Source of the DNA: Schizochytrium sp. TIO01
Taxonomy: Eukaryota; Sar; Bigyra; Thraustochytrida; Thraustochytriidae
DNA length: 64,000 nt
Reading direction: 5' to 3'
NCBI GenBank assembly: GCA_004764695.1
Contig: SMSO01000031.1
Location: forward strand, 4,697,048 to 4,761,047
A program made the position numbers and the translations under genes. The notes below the pieces were generated by a model, which saw only the letters and a list, made by a program, of their open reading frames with translations, did not search any database and was not told the DNA's origin. Shown here one piece after another: positions 51,553 to 63,568 of the stretch (positions are counted from its first letter, which is position 1; each line of letters starts with the position of its first letter).

Positions 51553-52684
51553 CGAGACAGCTTTGGTCGCGGCAGCTTTGGCCGCGGCGGCCTCTGTTGC
51601 GGCAGCCTTTGTCGCGCTGCTCTCAATTGTCGTAGCTCTCATCTATTAGAAAGTCTCCGCCGTTTGTTTTTTAAAAGTAAGTTTATTGCGTAGAGAAGGT
51701 AGGCAGGCAGTCAGTTCGTTGGTTCTTTTTCCTTCTCCTTTTCCTTTTCCTTTTCTTCTTTTTCCTCTTTTTCTTCCCGTCGCTCGTCGGTTTTGATCTC
51801 GATTCTCACAGCATGTGTCACAAATGTATTACAAGCAAGAAAAGCCACAGCAGAGCAGAGCAGTTCTCGTTTGAATCTCAATTTTATGACAGTAAGAGGG
51901 CTCAAATCGCGCGAGATGAAAGATGGACGGATGGGTGAATCAACAAATAACTAACTACACTGATTGATCATTACATTAATTAATGTATGTCGCTCAGGTT
52001 TCTGCGCCACGCCGCGCCGGGGCTGCCGGGAGGTAGATGGGCGGGACGCCTGCGTTGATTGAAGGCATGCATCAGTGGTGCAATCTTGAGCGGCGCAGCT
52101 AACCATCAGCGGTGCAACCATCAGTGCTCTTGCCTCTGAGGGTTGCTTACCTGAGTCTCGCTTGCTTGTTTCAATGGCGCTTTCTATTCATTCCACTTTT
52201 GTTCTTCTTTGCTCAATCAATTAATCAGTTGATTGATTAATTAATTCTAATTCATTCATTCATTCATTTTTAAAACAAACATGATTGTAAAACTTCTGGT
52301 TGCTCAGAGGGCGCGGGTTCTGTGAGTCTGTCTGTGAGCGAAGGCTTCGAGGGCTCTGACTGACTGCCTGGTTAGTCAGCTGGCTGGCTGCCGGTGGCTG
52401 AGCTCTAGAAGCTGGTTTCGGGTTCTTCGAAGCTAGTTGAAGCGGGTTGGAGCTATCGGTGGGGCTGAGGTCGAGCTAGAGAACAGAATTTGGGGTCAAC
52501 TTACTCGCTGTGCCACAAGCGTCCCCGCGAGCTCGCACCTTTCCAGGCAGTCAGTGCCAGTCACCGGTTCTTACACGTGCGCATAGCAAGTGCTAGGAGA
52601 GAGAGGATTTTTAATTGTTTTGAAACCAAATTTTAAAACTCTGGTGTAATATTAAACTCACTACTTCTTTAAACTTGCACAGAA

Positions 52685-52765
52685 AGCAATCAATCAATAC
52701 ATCAATCAATCAATACATCGATCGATCAATACATCGGTTAATCAATCAATCAAAAATCAATAAAT
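52685..52765. repeat. AATC-type compound repeat
   Basis: AATC runs separated by ACATC/GATCG, giving a higher-order period of roughly 20 bases. Confidence 0.8.
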
Positions 52766-52922
52766 GCTCCAGCTACGGCTTGGTAGGCAGATGTTTAAAG
52801 CTAAAGAAAATAAAAATGCTTTTGCTTCGCCTCCTTATCTCGCGCTGTGACCTGTATGTCTAGTGGCGTGGCCTTTGCATCACTTGCCCAAAGCAACAGA
52901 GGTAGAAAGAGGCGACGCGTGT

Positions 52923-52923
<1 letters not shown>

Positions 52924-52952
<29 letters not shown>
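52924..52952. repeat. (AAGC)7 microsatellite
   Basis: The GCTT-type tetramer in the opposite orientation, uninterrupted. Confidence 0.9.
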
Positions 52953-52953
<1 letters not shown>

Positions 52954-53397
52954 CTCGATGGGTGCCATTTAATTGAATGTACGTCATTAATTCGAACCGT
53001 GAGCTTTGGCCATCTCCTCGCTTGCGTCGGTACTCTCTGCAATGTCCCGGCAAGCAGCCAGCCAGTCGCTCGACCAGAAGCTGCTTGCTTTCAGGGTTTC
53101 CTAAAGCTTATAGACTTTCTGGAAATATTATCGTCCTCAGGAATGATGAGTGAATGTGTCGTTGAAGGCGAAGAGTGGCTGAAAGACTCGTTTGCCGGAA
53201 CTTGGAAACAGAGGCGGGAACTGATATTTTGATGTTGTCAAATTGAGAGTTAGTTATTTTCACTCTTTTCAAGTTTACTATTATCGAAATGATGAAATGA
53301 ATCAAATTGAAATCGATTTAGCAAATGTAATATATCATCATGTTCTAAATCACCCGCCACGATGGCTGCCAAACTGCACGACATCAGTAGAGTTGGC

Positions 53398-53450
53398 ACT
53401 CACTCATTCACTCATTCACTCATTCATTCATTCATTCGTTCATTCATTCA
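53398..53450. repeat. (CATT/CACT)n microsatellite
   Basis: CACTCATT compound units passing into pure CATT units. Confidence 0.9.
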
Positions 53451-53559
53451 GGCCATCGTTACCGATGAGGAGAGCGCTTTCAAAACGGACGAAGCCTCAA
53501 GCCTGGCTTCAGGAAGGCTGCTCGAGGAAGAAAGCAGGCACCTCATTAGTTAATTTTTG

Positions 53560-53709
53560 CTTTCTTTGTTTCTTTGTTTCTTTGTTTCTTTGTTTCTTTG
53601 TTTCTTTGTGTCTTTGTTTCTTTGTTTCTTTGTTTCTTTGTTTCTTTGTTTCTTAGTTTCTTTGTTTCTTAGTTTCTTTGTTTCTTTGTTTCTTTGTTTC
53701 TTTGTTTCT
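53560..53709. repeat. CTTTGTTT octamer minisatellite, about 18 copies
   Basis: 150 bases of an 8-base unit with rare G or A substitutions (CTTTGTGT, CTTAGTTT). It is the longest octamer array in the window. The plus strand reads as Leu/Cys/Phe/Val repeats, which is a by-product of the repeat. Confidence 0.95.
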
Positions 53710-54097
53710 GCGGTCGCTTGCTTCTAAGAGGCGCATGCATGCATGTATGTATGTATCTGAGCAGTCGCTCCACTTGACGCTGGCGCTGCGCAGGTCGGTT
53801 TCGCAGGCTGGACCGAGGCGCCGCGATTTCCTTCATTTCGTCCCAACTCGAAGGAAGCTAGCTAGCAAGCAAGCTTTCTTTCCATGATTTCAAGCTTTCA
53901 TCCATCCTCGCCCTCTACCACACCAGCTAGCCTTCCGCAGCTCCACGCGAATTCGACCTAAGCCAAGCCAAAGCTCAGCAGAGCAAAGGAACCGCATCGA
54001 ATTACACCAAAGCTCAGCAAAGCTCTCGACTTCGGCGGAAACGTCGGAAGTTCGGAACCTACCTGAGAATAAAACGGGACCTTTCTCAAGATGACTC

Positions 54098-54121
54098 ATA
54101 TCGCATCGCATCGCATCGCAT
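54098..54121. repeat. (ATCGC)n pentamer repeat
   Basis: Four to five copies of ATCGC. Confidence 0.85.
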
Positions 54122-54282
54122 TCGCCACGAAGCAAACGAGTCCTCGTAACATGTGTAAATATGTACAGATCTATCCATTTAGTTTGCTGTCGTCTGCGAG
54201 TGCTTACATCGCTCAAGGTCTTGAGCTGCTCATCGATGATGCCGATCGAAGCCTTTTGCGGGGTCCTCTCCCAGCGAGCGCC

Positions 54283-54371
54283 CAAGCAAGCCAAAGATCA
54301 CAAGCCAGCCAAAGATTACAAGCAAGCCAAAGATTACAAGCCAAAGCAAGTTTCAAGCCAAAGATTACAAG
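54283..54371. repeat. CAAGCCAAAGATTA-type minisatellite
   Basis: About five units of 12-18 bases sharing AAGCCAAAGAT(T/C)ACA, with length variation between units. Confidence 0.85.
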
Positions 54372-54493
54372 GAGGCCGCATCTTTCACAACGTTCGCGCG
54401 TAACACTTCGCGAAGCTACAGCATTCGCTTGTGAGCTCCAGCGCCTCTGAACTTGAAGTGAGCGAGCGACTATCTATTTACTTTACTGTTCGA

Positions 54494-54550
54494 CTTCCTT
54501 CCTTCCTTCCTTCCTTCCTGCCTGAATGCCTGCCTGCCTGCCTGAATGCC
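54494..54550. repeat. (TTCC)n passing into (TGCC)n
   Basis: TTCC tetramers followed by TGCC and TGAATGCC units. Confidence 0.9.
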
Positions 54551-54643
54551 AGCCTCCTCCGCGGTCCTGGCCAATAAACGTCGCAGAGGCGAGCTCGTTG
54601 ATAGATCGATAGATCGATGGACAGCCCCAGACTTCGACTTGAG

Positions 54644-54680
54644 TTGCTTGCTTGCTTTGGCTTGCTTTGGCTTGCTTGGC
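54644..54680. repeat. GCTT/GGCTT repeat
   Basis: GCTTGCTTTG units, related to the GCTT arrays elsewhere in this region. Confidence 0.8.
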
Positions 54681-54844
54681 CGGTTGTCTCGTGCCTTCCA
54701 AAGCCGCCACGAGCGTCCTCACGAAAGGTCACTTGCCGCTGTCTAGGTACACTTCCACCACCGCAGTGCCAGATTTCTCATGGAACTCGGACGGAACCAT
54801 CCGTGTCGATGCGCACTTTTGCTGCTGTTTTTGTCTTTCTTTCC

Positions 54845-54920
54845 TTTTTTTTTTCTTCTTCTTCTTCTTCTTCTGCTTCTTCTTCTTCTTCTGCTTCTTC
54901 TTCTGCTTCTTCTTTTCTTT
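54845..54920. repeat. (CTT)n triplet tract with CTG interruptions
   Basis: T8 followed by CTT triplets interrupted three times by CTG. It is a polypyrimidine strand of about 75 bases, capable in principle of triplex formation. Confidence 0.9.
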
Positions 54921-55148
54921 CCGCCTGCTTGTCATGTCTCAGGTTTGTTTGTTGGAATTTGCATTCCCTGGACGAGCTCTGGTGGTTTCAAATTGCGAAG
55001 CTACGTTTGCGCTCTCTTGAATCGGCGCTGTGAGGCGCGCGAAGGCGAGAAGGGAAACGAGCGAAGGCAAGGAGACCAGCGGTGAGGAGTAAGTGATTGA
55101 TGTATATATATGGTGAATATGAATAAGCAGGAAGGGCCGTGCAGTATG

Positions 55149-55185
55149 GCTAGCTGGCTGGCTTGCTGGCTTGCTTGCTTGCTTA
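55149..55185. repeat. GGCT/GCTT repeat
   Basis: AGCTGGCTGGCTTGC units passing into GCTT. Confidence 0.85.
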
Positions 55186-55389
55186 GGAATGAAGCCAATC
55201 TTGGGGTCGCTGGAATGGATGAAGAAGAATGAATACCTGGAATTATTGATAACCACATAAGCAGGAAAGCGAAGACTGGTGGAGGGAGGCGTCAAAAGGG
55301 GAGTTAGTTGGTGGGTGGAGATTGTGTGATAGTGAGTGGTGATGCTGATGGGAAAGAGCAAACACATGCAGACAGGGGTCGTTCGTTGT

Positions 55390-55720
55390 TCGTTATCTTT
55401 TTAAGTTTGATACCACTCAACGTTAATTAAAAACCTCTTTTTCCTTTTCCTTTGTTTCTTTTTTAAAAACTTGTCTTATTAAAAAAGAAAAGTTAAAGAC
55501 TAAAAATGTTTTCTTTTTTTTTAAAAAATATAAAATAAAATTAAAACGTCAATTCTTAAAAGGATTTTGATAAATCTTTAAATTAAAAATATCTTAATAA
55601 ACATTTCTTTTAAAACTAATTTTATCCTTGATAGAAAGAAATGTTTAATTTTAAAATAACATGGGATATATTAATTTTTTTAAAAAATAAAAATATATAA
55701 ATATAAATAGGTTTTAACTT
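55390..55720. other. AT-rich island
   Basis: About 330 bases composed almost only of A and T runs (TTTTAAAA-type blocks). There are no open frames. It ends abruptly at the more balanced sequence after 55720. Confidence 0.7.
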
Positions 55721-57573
55721 TCATGTTTTTTACATAAAGTTACAAACCATACAGATACAAAGGCATATAAAGGGAAGAATTTGTGTGAGGACTGGGGGGA
55801 TCCCCGAATGTCAAGAGCCACTTGACTGCGGGAACAAGTACTGCGGGAGATAAACATTCCCGAGCAAAGCCCCGGACAAGCTACCCTAGGGATAAGACTA
55901 GGCGCGGTTAGCAACTTGACCTTTCCGTTAGTGATTACGGGAAAAACTCCAGCCTTGTTCTTTTCCTTCTCCTTTATCTCACCCTCATCGTCGGCCAGTA
56001 TTCTTGCTCTTGCACAATCAGTATCTTGGGCCAAGTTCTTTGGAAAGCTCCAGGAAACGCTCGTACCTTCAGACGGAGTGCGTGTTCCTCCACCGCACCA
56101 TGGAGCCAAACTCTGTCTCCGCAAGCGAAACAGGCCCAGTAGGTAACCTTTGCGACTCGAGGAATAAGAATCCAGCAGCGGAAATCAACCGCCATTAGTT
56201 TTGCGCGAAGAAATCAAGGTTTTGGCTCTCCATCAACTCGTATCTATCTATACCCACTCTTTTACTATTCTTGCGTCTTTTGTAAGCAAGTTTAAGTAAG
56301 TTAGTATGTAAGCTATCTCGGTTAGTTACTGACTTCGTTATTTGCAACGAAAGCCGACACTAGCAATGGCATGTTTTAGAAAGGTGTAATACTGATCAAA
56401 TTGTACCTCGTGTTTATGAATAGTGCACATCCGGGCATCCAAAGAAGTCACAGGACATTGTGTAGTGCTCTCTCGCGAATGAATTCCCAAGAAATGTAAT
56501 CCAATGCATTTGTTTAGACTTCTGCTTGCATCGCTTAATCGTCCATCTGGACAGAAGCTATGAATCCACGCCCCAGATAAATGTCCTCCCTCCCGGGCGT
56601 TCGTTTCCTCACTCGTCAAGCTAGCTATCGCTGCATTGACACATGGATGCATTGACACATCCATCCACATCCATCCATGCACCGATGCTTCGCCATAACC
56701 AGATGGCTCCCAGCGCTGCCTACGACCCCTCAATCAAATTCCAAGACCACATCACATCCACAGAGGGTAAATTTGCAGCACAGGGTTGGCATGTTTCCCT
56801 CGCTGGCTGGCTGGCTGCTAGACTTGGACATCACTGAGCAGCCGGGATCGAGTTGGCGTCGAACTGCACTTGACCGCTCCGGCGAATGAAATACGCTCCC
56901 TGAGCGGGAACCGGAGCTCTCTTCCTCGCTCGCTCGCTCGCTTAATAGTCACTGCGAGGCAGGAGGAAGCTTTTCCGGAGTCCTCCCCGAATCCCATTCG
57001 CTCCTCGCTCACGCGGGTGGAAGAAGGAAACGAACTCCTGCCGTCTCTTCGCTCGCGAGAACTCATGTTCGCGAGAACCCGAACTCTTTTGACTAGCTCT
57101 AGAGATACTTCCGCTGCACACTCGCAACATCCGTTCTCGTCAGGATCTGTCGGGGCTTCTCCAGGCTTGCCTTGCCTCGCCTTGCCTTGCCTGCGTTCAT
57201 TCCCTTGGGCTGAAGTGGACCTCGTCGGCCTGGCCAGAGCGAGTGGTGTCGTCTATTCTGCTGCCGCTCTCGCTTGGCTGGCTCAGTCGGCTGCCTTCAT
57301 CTGGCGCTAGCGGAGCCGCAGGCAGCTCAAGGCCGTCCAAGTTCAACTTCGTGAAGCCTAAAGTCGCCTGCACATCTTTTGCTGGCGACGGCGCCAGGAT
57401 GCTCGCTGAGGCCCTTGGTCTCGATGGGCCAATTTGGGTTTGTGCACGCTGGCTGGCGCCTTCCCCTTTGTCCTCGAAGCCCACCAAGAAGCTCTGGCCG
57501 AGCTCCCTTTGAGAGTTTGTTCTTGAGGATTTTCAAACCAAAGGCGGCCGCATGCATGTGAAATGTGAAGAGC
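55721..57573. other. Repeat-poor block, no firm gene
   Basis: Between the AT island and the AATTCA array lies about 1.8 kb with few tandem repeats. The minus strand is open at 55714-56124 and 55974-56195; the first reads as a plausible non-repetitive peptide (KNKAGVFPVITNGKVKLLTA), but it has no upstream ATG and no known family. A short CTCG run lies at about 56928-56942. Confidence 0.45.
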
Positions 57574-57654
57574 GAATTCAAATTCAAATTCAAATTCAAA
57601 TTCAAATTCAAATTCAAATTCAAATTCAAATTCAAATTCAAATTCAATTCAAAA
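57574..57654. repeat. (AATTCA)13 hexamer array
   Basis: Near-perfect AATTCA hexamers, about 80 bases. It reads Asn-Leu repeats on the minus strand because six is a multiple of three. Confidence 0.95.
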
Positions 57655-57737
57655 CAAGAACGCGGATTGAGCGATTGAGAGATCGAGCGATGGCTTGGCG
57701 ACCGCCGGGACCAAAACCGTTTTGATTCAAGGTCAGG

Positions 57738-57761
57738 GCTTGCTTGCTTGCTTGCTTGCTT
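57738..57761. repeat. (GCTT)5-6 microsatellite
   Basis: Uninterrupted GCTT tetramers. Confidence 0.9.
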
Positions 57762-58478
57762 GACCAACAGCGTGGCTTGGAGGAGGTGGTCCCTGGCTCA
57801 GCGAAATATCTTGTAGAAAACTGGCAGAAGTCGCGTCGACTGAGCCGGCGCCTCGGAGGTGGTGGCTTTGCACCAACTCCGCGAAACAAGGCCGCCGCCC
57901 TTGCTACAGCACTGCAGCACACACGAACATGGTAGGCTAGTACCCGGGCTCCTTGGATGGGAGCCAAGCCAAGCAAACAACTCATGACAACAACCATCGT
58001 TCGATGATCGATCGACCCTCCCGATGGCATTTCCAGACTATCGAATAAAGAATGCATCCGGGACTCGGAAAGAAAACTTAGGCCTTCTTCTCCGTCAGAC
58101 TCTCTTCTTGTCGAGGCGTGCGCCAAATGGAACAAACCTGGACGAATTAGCGTGCGTCTTTAGTCGTTGATGCACCCCGTTTGTACTTACTTATACAGCA
58201 CCGAAACGTACCTGAGTTTGAGACATCGTGGAAACCTGTGTATAGTGTTTTGCCGAGTCCAAGGTCATGTTAACTGACTACCAATCGGCGCCGAGGAGAT
58301 TGGAGCTTTCTGCCTCGTCGATGATTCGTTCTAAAGGGGTTTGCGTCAATTGCAAGCAACTGATTATGGCGGACGACTCTCTTGGCCGTCATGCACTGAT
58401 GCCTGAACTGCTAATGCATAGAGTTGAGGCAGTACAACTACAAGCGAACCGAGCAAAGCAAGCAAGCAAGTAAAACGA

Positions 58479-58571
58479 GCAAAGCAAACAAAGCAAACAA
58501 AGCAAACAAAGCAAACAAAGCAAACAAAGCAAACAAAGCAAACAAAGCAAACAAAGCAAACAAAGCAAACA
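58479..58571. repeat. AAAGCAAAC nonamer array, about 10 copies
   Basis: Near-perfect 9-base units preceded by an (AAGC)n run. Because nine is a multiple of three, both strands stay open through it (Lys-Ala-Asn on plus, Leu-Cys-Leu on minus). Confidence 0.95.
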
Positions 58572-59673
58572 GGCTTTATGCAGAAGCTTGCTTGAAGAGA
58601 GGGAGAAAGGGAGATGGGGAGATTGAGTGTGGCTCAGCATCGGCTCAAAAGTCGCCGGTCAGAGGGCAGCACTGAAAGAGCGATTTGATACGAGTAAAAA
58701 CCCTAGCAATAGGTATGCCTTGGTCTGCAGGCAGCAAGCAGTCTTAGGATGAAACAAGTGCTTAGGGGTACTTGAAACTCCTCACACGCATTCGAACAAA
58801 CGTGGATATTTGCAAAGAAGTCTCAGTGTCAACTGCATTTGAACGGAATCCTGGACGAGCTGGCGTGCCTGCTAGACCTCAATATCGCGATGTTCTGGAG
58901 CAGAGAGGCAGACATGAGGCTTCCTCGGTTGATTGAAATAGTGGGTGTGATTAGAGTGGAAAGAAAACCTCTAATAAGCCTAGTGATGCAAGGCTGTCTG
59001 TCACCCATTGTCCGTCTACTCTGTGCGTGTGTGCAACAAACTTCTGGCTGTAAGACAAGGCTAGCTAGTCAAATGTGGAATTGACATTTGGATGGATGCG
59101 GGTGAAATCACTGGCAAGTTAAATCCCGACCGTATGGCTCTCGAAATTAATTCAAGAGAGCTTTTTCATTTCACTCAATTAGAGTTTTTTTTGTTTCAAT
59201 TAAACTAATTACCGACGGCTCCTCGGGAAACAAAGCAGTTACATTCCCAATTTTTCGTTGGACACGCATCCTTTCGGAGAATGGTTAAGTCGTCCATTGC
59301 ACAAAGATCAACCTTCTGCATAACAACCAATATTCCGCAAAACCTTTTCTTTTGTTCGATATTACACAGTTCACATATATTTACTACTATATGAATGCCT
59401 CTCACTTACGTGAGCGCAGCGCAGAAGCCTGCTCTTCGTGCCTTGCGTATCATATACCGCCATTCCACAAGCCTATAGTGTATCCTCTCTTATAACGTGC
59501 TATTTATTATTGAATCTATAATATAGTAGGTAACTTGAACTCGAGCTAGGCTTCTTCTACTTGTAGCAATCGTAGGTAGAATAGCTTTCGCACAGGCTTC
59601 CTAAAAGTGTCTGGCTGGCAGACATCTTTGTGTGTTAAGAGCCCAGGGTTTTATCTATATCAGTCACTCTGCT

Positions 59674-59800
59674 TTCTTTTTTACTTTACTTTTTTTAATA
59701 ATAATAAAAACTTTACTTTAAACTTTACTTTAAAAAAACTAAAAAACTAAAAAACTTTACTATTTACTATTTACTTTTACTGTTTACTTTTCTTTTTCTT
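59674..59800. repeat. ACTTT/TTTACTA-type low-complexity tract
   Basis: Degenerate repeats of ACTTTA, AAAAACT and TTTACTA. Confidence 0.75.
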
Positions 59801-62105
59801 CTCTCTTTTCTTCTCGCAGTCTGTAGCAAGGTGATTTATCTATTCCTTTCGCATTTTAGCGATGAGTGTTAGTACCTAAGTATCTCCTTCTCTCCCGTTT
59901 AGGTAGTAGTAGGATACGCAGATTATACCTTTTTCACGTTTATTATTACTATTGTTTTAAGACAATTAAAAAAAAAAGGGGGGGGGAGGAAAAAGAAATA
60001 AAAGTTTTACTACACAATTGAAATCGGTAAACCCAAGTGAACGAACGTAACCAACCCCCTCTTTATTTTTATGCTTGCTTAGAACAATGAACAACAAGTC
60101 ATATTAAAGAAAGGCAAAGTTGCTGCAGCGATAAATATGAGATATTTTTTATTTAAGAAAAAATCATTTTTCCAGCGGCAAGCTATGCTATATATATATA
60201 TATATGCTCTAGGTAGACCTACCTTTCTTGAAATATGGTTTTGGGTATCAATACGGGAAAAGGTTTCTTGTGCTTGCTTGATACGTTTGTTTGCAAGAGG
60301 CAGAGCGTTGCCACCATAAGCGTCTTCTGCACGTGATTTTCGACTCCCGTTCATGCCAACAAGACAGCTCCTGGCTCGGAGCTGTAAGCTCAGGCCTTCA
60401 TAACAAGATTGCAAACTGTGAGGCACAGGCGGAAGAAGAGTATTATTGGAGTGCGCGGGCACCCTCCATTCATTAAGCCTTTGAAGTCAAATTTGGGTCA
60501 ACTTTGCCACAGGAAGCCACCACTTGAGCGCTGCTGCTGTTGTTATTGTTGTTGCTGTTGTCGTCGTCATTGTCGAATCGCTGTTGCGAACAAAGGCAGC
60601 CAACGAAGAGGTTCGAAGCTAGCTTGAAGAAGATGAATCTTCGGGCTGGCCAAGTTCACGAGCCGTCTTCTCGTCTCGAAAGCATTGCGCCGCGCGACGC
60701 TGTGCTCGTTCTTCATCGGCCACGCATGCGTGCCACCTTCAGGTAGCAAGCAGGTGAGCGGCACATGCTGTCGAGCTCGGTGCAGTGCATCAGAAGCTAC
60801 GCTTGTCCATTCTCGACTGCTCCTTCTTCTTCTTGTTGTTGGTGTTGTTGTTCTTCTTCGACGAGTTCTTCAAGTTGGTTGGTGGCATTCATTCGCATTG
60901 CACAAGGCCGATTGGCCAGTTGTCCTGCTGGCCGTTCTTGCTTGGACAGCTTGCGCGGAAGATCGCTCTGTCGTCGCCTCGAAGTTTGGACAGCGATTCT
61001 GTGGAAGAGGAGGAGCGGGATACCGTGGAAGAAGACGGCTTTCGTTAACTTGTTCGCCACGTTCGACTGCGCAGAACCAAGCTCAAGGTGTAAGAACAAG
61101 CTTCCTGGCAACCTCCGTGCCTCCTTTTAGGCTGTAGCAGGTGCTTCCTCCTCAAATCAATGACGCCGTCTATGATCGCTTCCTTCCTGCCTGGGCTCCG
61201 TTACCATGAATGAGGCAGCCCGCTCAGCGGCACGAGAGTCACTCCCGTCGGTCGCCGCGCTGTGGAGATGGTTGATGCTGCCCGAGCCCCTCCATCGTCG
61301 ATGAGCATCGATCTCCAAACTCTTGCTCTTCTGAGCAACAACGCAAACCAACGAACGAACGATAGGTGCCTAGGCAGGCAGTAAACGAGCTCGGGAAGAA
61401 CTCACCTGGCGACGCCGCCAACTTGAAGATGCACGACAGAAGGCAGCGCGAACGAGAAGTTAGCGAGCAGGCCGGAAAGCGAAGCGATTCTCAAAGAACT
61501 CGAACAGCGCTGGAAGGGAAGCGCATTTCCAGTTCTCTCAAACATTATAACTTGCTATTATGCCACTGGTAGGCGATGCTACTCTGTAAAAAGAATTTAT
61601 AGATTTTTATTTTGTTCTTTAATAATTAGATATATAATAACCGAATCACAGAATTAATTGTGTGCGAGAGAGAAGAGGTCTCTTTGGACACCCTAAATGT
61701 GCTTCGCAGAGAATGGTGCTGAGGATATAAATGACTTGAAGGTCGCCAAAGTTAGTGGACAGCTGTAGATGCCGATCAGAGCGAGCCTCAGAAGCGAGCG
61801 ATGGAGGGTGGTGCTGAAGGAGCTGGCGCCAAGAGGTAGGAAGCAGCACTTGAGACTACCACCCATCACGGAAATGGTGGGAAGTAGAGCAGGAATTTCC
61901 AACTATAATCTTCACGACACCTGAAGATCTTCACGACCGAGCAGGAGAAAGCTTACAATTGATACGATTTGCCTCTCTTCCGTCAGCCTCACTTACGTGT
62001 GCATTCATTCCTGCTCTTGGTTACTCGATCTCGCTTCAGCAGGAGGACACGAATGAATGAGGAGGGGCCTGAACTCAAGTGAAGTACCGACTACTCCAAG
62101 ACAGC

Positions 62106-62147
62106 TCACTCACGAAGATCACTCACGAAGATCACTCACGAAGATCA
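62106..62147. repeat. Three direct copies of a 13-base unit
   Basis: ACTCACGAAGATC repeated three times head to tail. Confidence 0.9.
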
Positions 62148-63476
62148 ACGAATGCTTTGCAGCGCTCCAAGTTCATTTCAATGGGGCGGCTGAGCAAAGT
62201 TTTGGGAATAGCTCCGCTTCGGTCGAGCGGATGACCTCAGAAAAGGTGCCAGCCAAGACCTGCAATGCTCTCGACTTCCTCCTGAGTTTCTAAAGCAGAG
62301 CAGGACAGCAGCCAAGACAAGAGTACGGGGCAATGCACAGCGCGCTTCGCGGTTGTGATCATTTGCTGCGAAACTGAGGTCATCAGCGCAAAACGGTTTC
62401 TTGAGGGGAGGGAGCGGAGGGTCGCTGGTGTAAATGAGAATGCACTCGCACGCTCGTTAAATTGCTGGCCACTTTCGTTGCCAACTGCGATGGAGAGGAG
62501 GGAGACGAATGACTTCTTCATGGCATCCTGGGAGCCGAGGGCCTTGTGAGCAGATCACATGTGATTTATGAAACTGTAATCATCGTAATACATGGCAAGA
62601 GCGTACGCCCGCTCGCACGCATGAGCGAACGCTGAGCAAGACTGGAGTGCAGAGCCCAAAGCGTCGAGTTCACATTTGGTACAATCGCGAGGCAGCACAA
62701 TGCCTGGAGCGAGTGATCCGAATAATATTTGTGGGGTCTGGAGATCCTGGTGGTTGCACTTAGTCGAGTAATTTGGCGATTTCTACAGTTTGCGCGGTCT
62801 CTTCGGTCCTGATCGCATCTGACTCCGTGGGGGTCCAATATCACCATACATACTTTGATCAAAATGATCATACAAACGGAAGATGGTGGGTAGTTATCGC
62901 AGTCACTTCCGTGCAGTTCTTATCTTGAAAATGTCTCCAGCAAAGCAACGACTCGGCGCCAAAGAATTCTCGAGGCCTTTCGTGGCTGACTGACTGAGCG
63001 ACTGACTTGTAGGAACTAGGAATTAGCAGACCCCGGCGCAGTGTAATTCGATTTGGCTTGTGCGCAATTTGTTTGCTATTCCAGGGTTAAGATGAACGAA
63101 TGTTCAGTCCTAATCCTGCTTTATTTTTGTGAAATTGTAAAGAAAAGCGGAAATCTTGTCATTGCCAGGATACAGTTCGATGCGCAGCACGAGCCTCTAC
63201 GTTGCTACCATGAGATGAGATAATAGTTCGACTGGAGGTACAGCCAACGCTGCTTCAAAGTCACCTCAAATACTCAAGTGTGCCTGCCAGCGTCATGTAA
63301 AACATCCCTCTTCAGGAATTCAGAGTCCCGAATCAGGGACCATTGATTCCATCAATTTCATCGCGGCGCTCTCTTCCCAGCTAGGGTAGCAAGGTGGGTA
63401 CGCAGATCGTGAGTCCCCGTGGCAGCCTACCTTTAACTCAATAAGCCAAAGTGCTCGAGCCGCCACCTATGCAGGT

Positions 63477-63568
63477 ATACATACATACATACATACATAC
63501 ATACATACATACATACATACATACATACATACATACATACATACATACATACATACATACATACATAC
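63477..63568. repeat. (TACA)23 tetranucleotide microsatellite
   Basis: About 92 bases of uninterrupted ATAC/TACA units, the longest perfect microsatellite in the window. Confidence 0.95.

Larger units (their letters stand above)
50000..55389. other. Gene-free, repeat-rich region, second part
   Basis: No recognisable gene. It contains GTTT/GCTT repeats (50197-50250), a degenerate 45-base-type repeat (about 50360-50600), TATC and GTCT arrays (51394-51417, 51499-51552), an AATC-type array (52685-52765), AAGC (52924-52952), CATT (53398-53450), the CTTTGTTT octamer minisatellite (53560-53709), ATCGC (54098-54121), a 14-base minisatellite (54283-54371), TTCC/TGCC (54494-54550), and CTT triplets (54845-54920). 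Confidence 0.55.

Noticed and set aside
53243-53656. 137-codon plus-strand frame with Leu/Phe/Val-rich tail resembling membrane helices
   Set aside because: The hydrophobic tail is just the CTTTGTTT repeat translated.
54780-55085. Frame with a long poly-leucine stretch
   Set aside because: Translation of the CTT triplet tract; overlapping frames on both strands are equally open.
55879-55910. Resemblance to the LSU rRNA peptidyl-transferase loop (ACAAGCTACCCTAGGGATAA)
   Set aside because: About 20 bases only; flanks do not continue the rRNA match, so chance or a minute mitochondrial fragment at best.
57928-57970. Similarity to the 5S rRNA C-box region (CTTGGATGGGAG)
   Set aside because: Short, interrupted by extra bases, and no A-box or rest of 5S upstream.
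58389-58675. Open frames rich in LCL or KAN
   Set aside because: Produced by the 9-base array on both strands.
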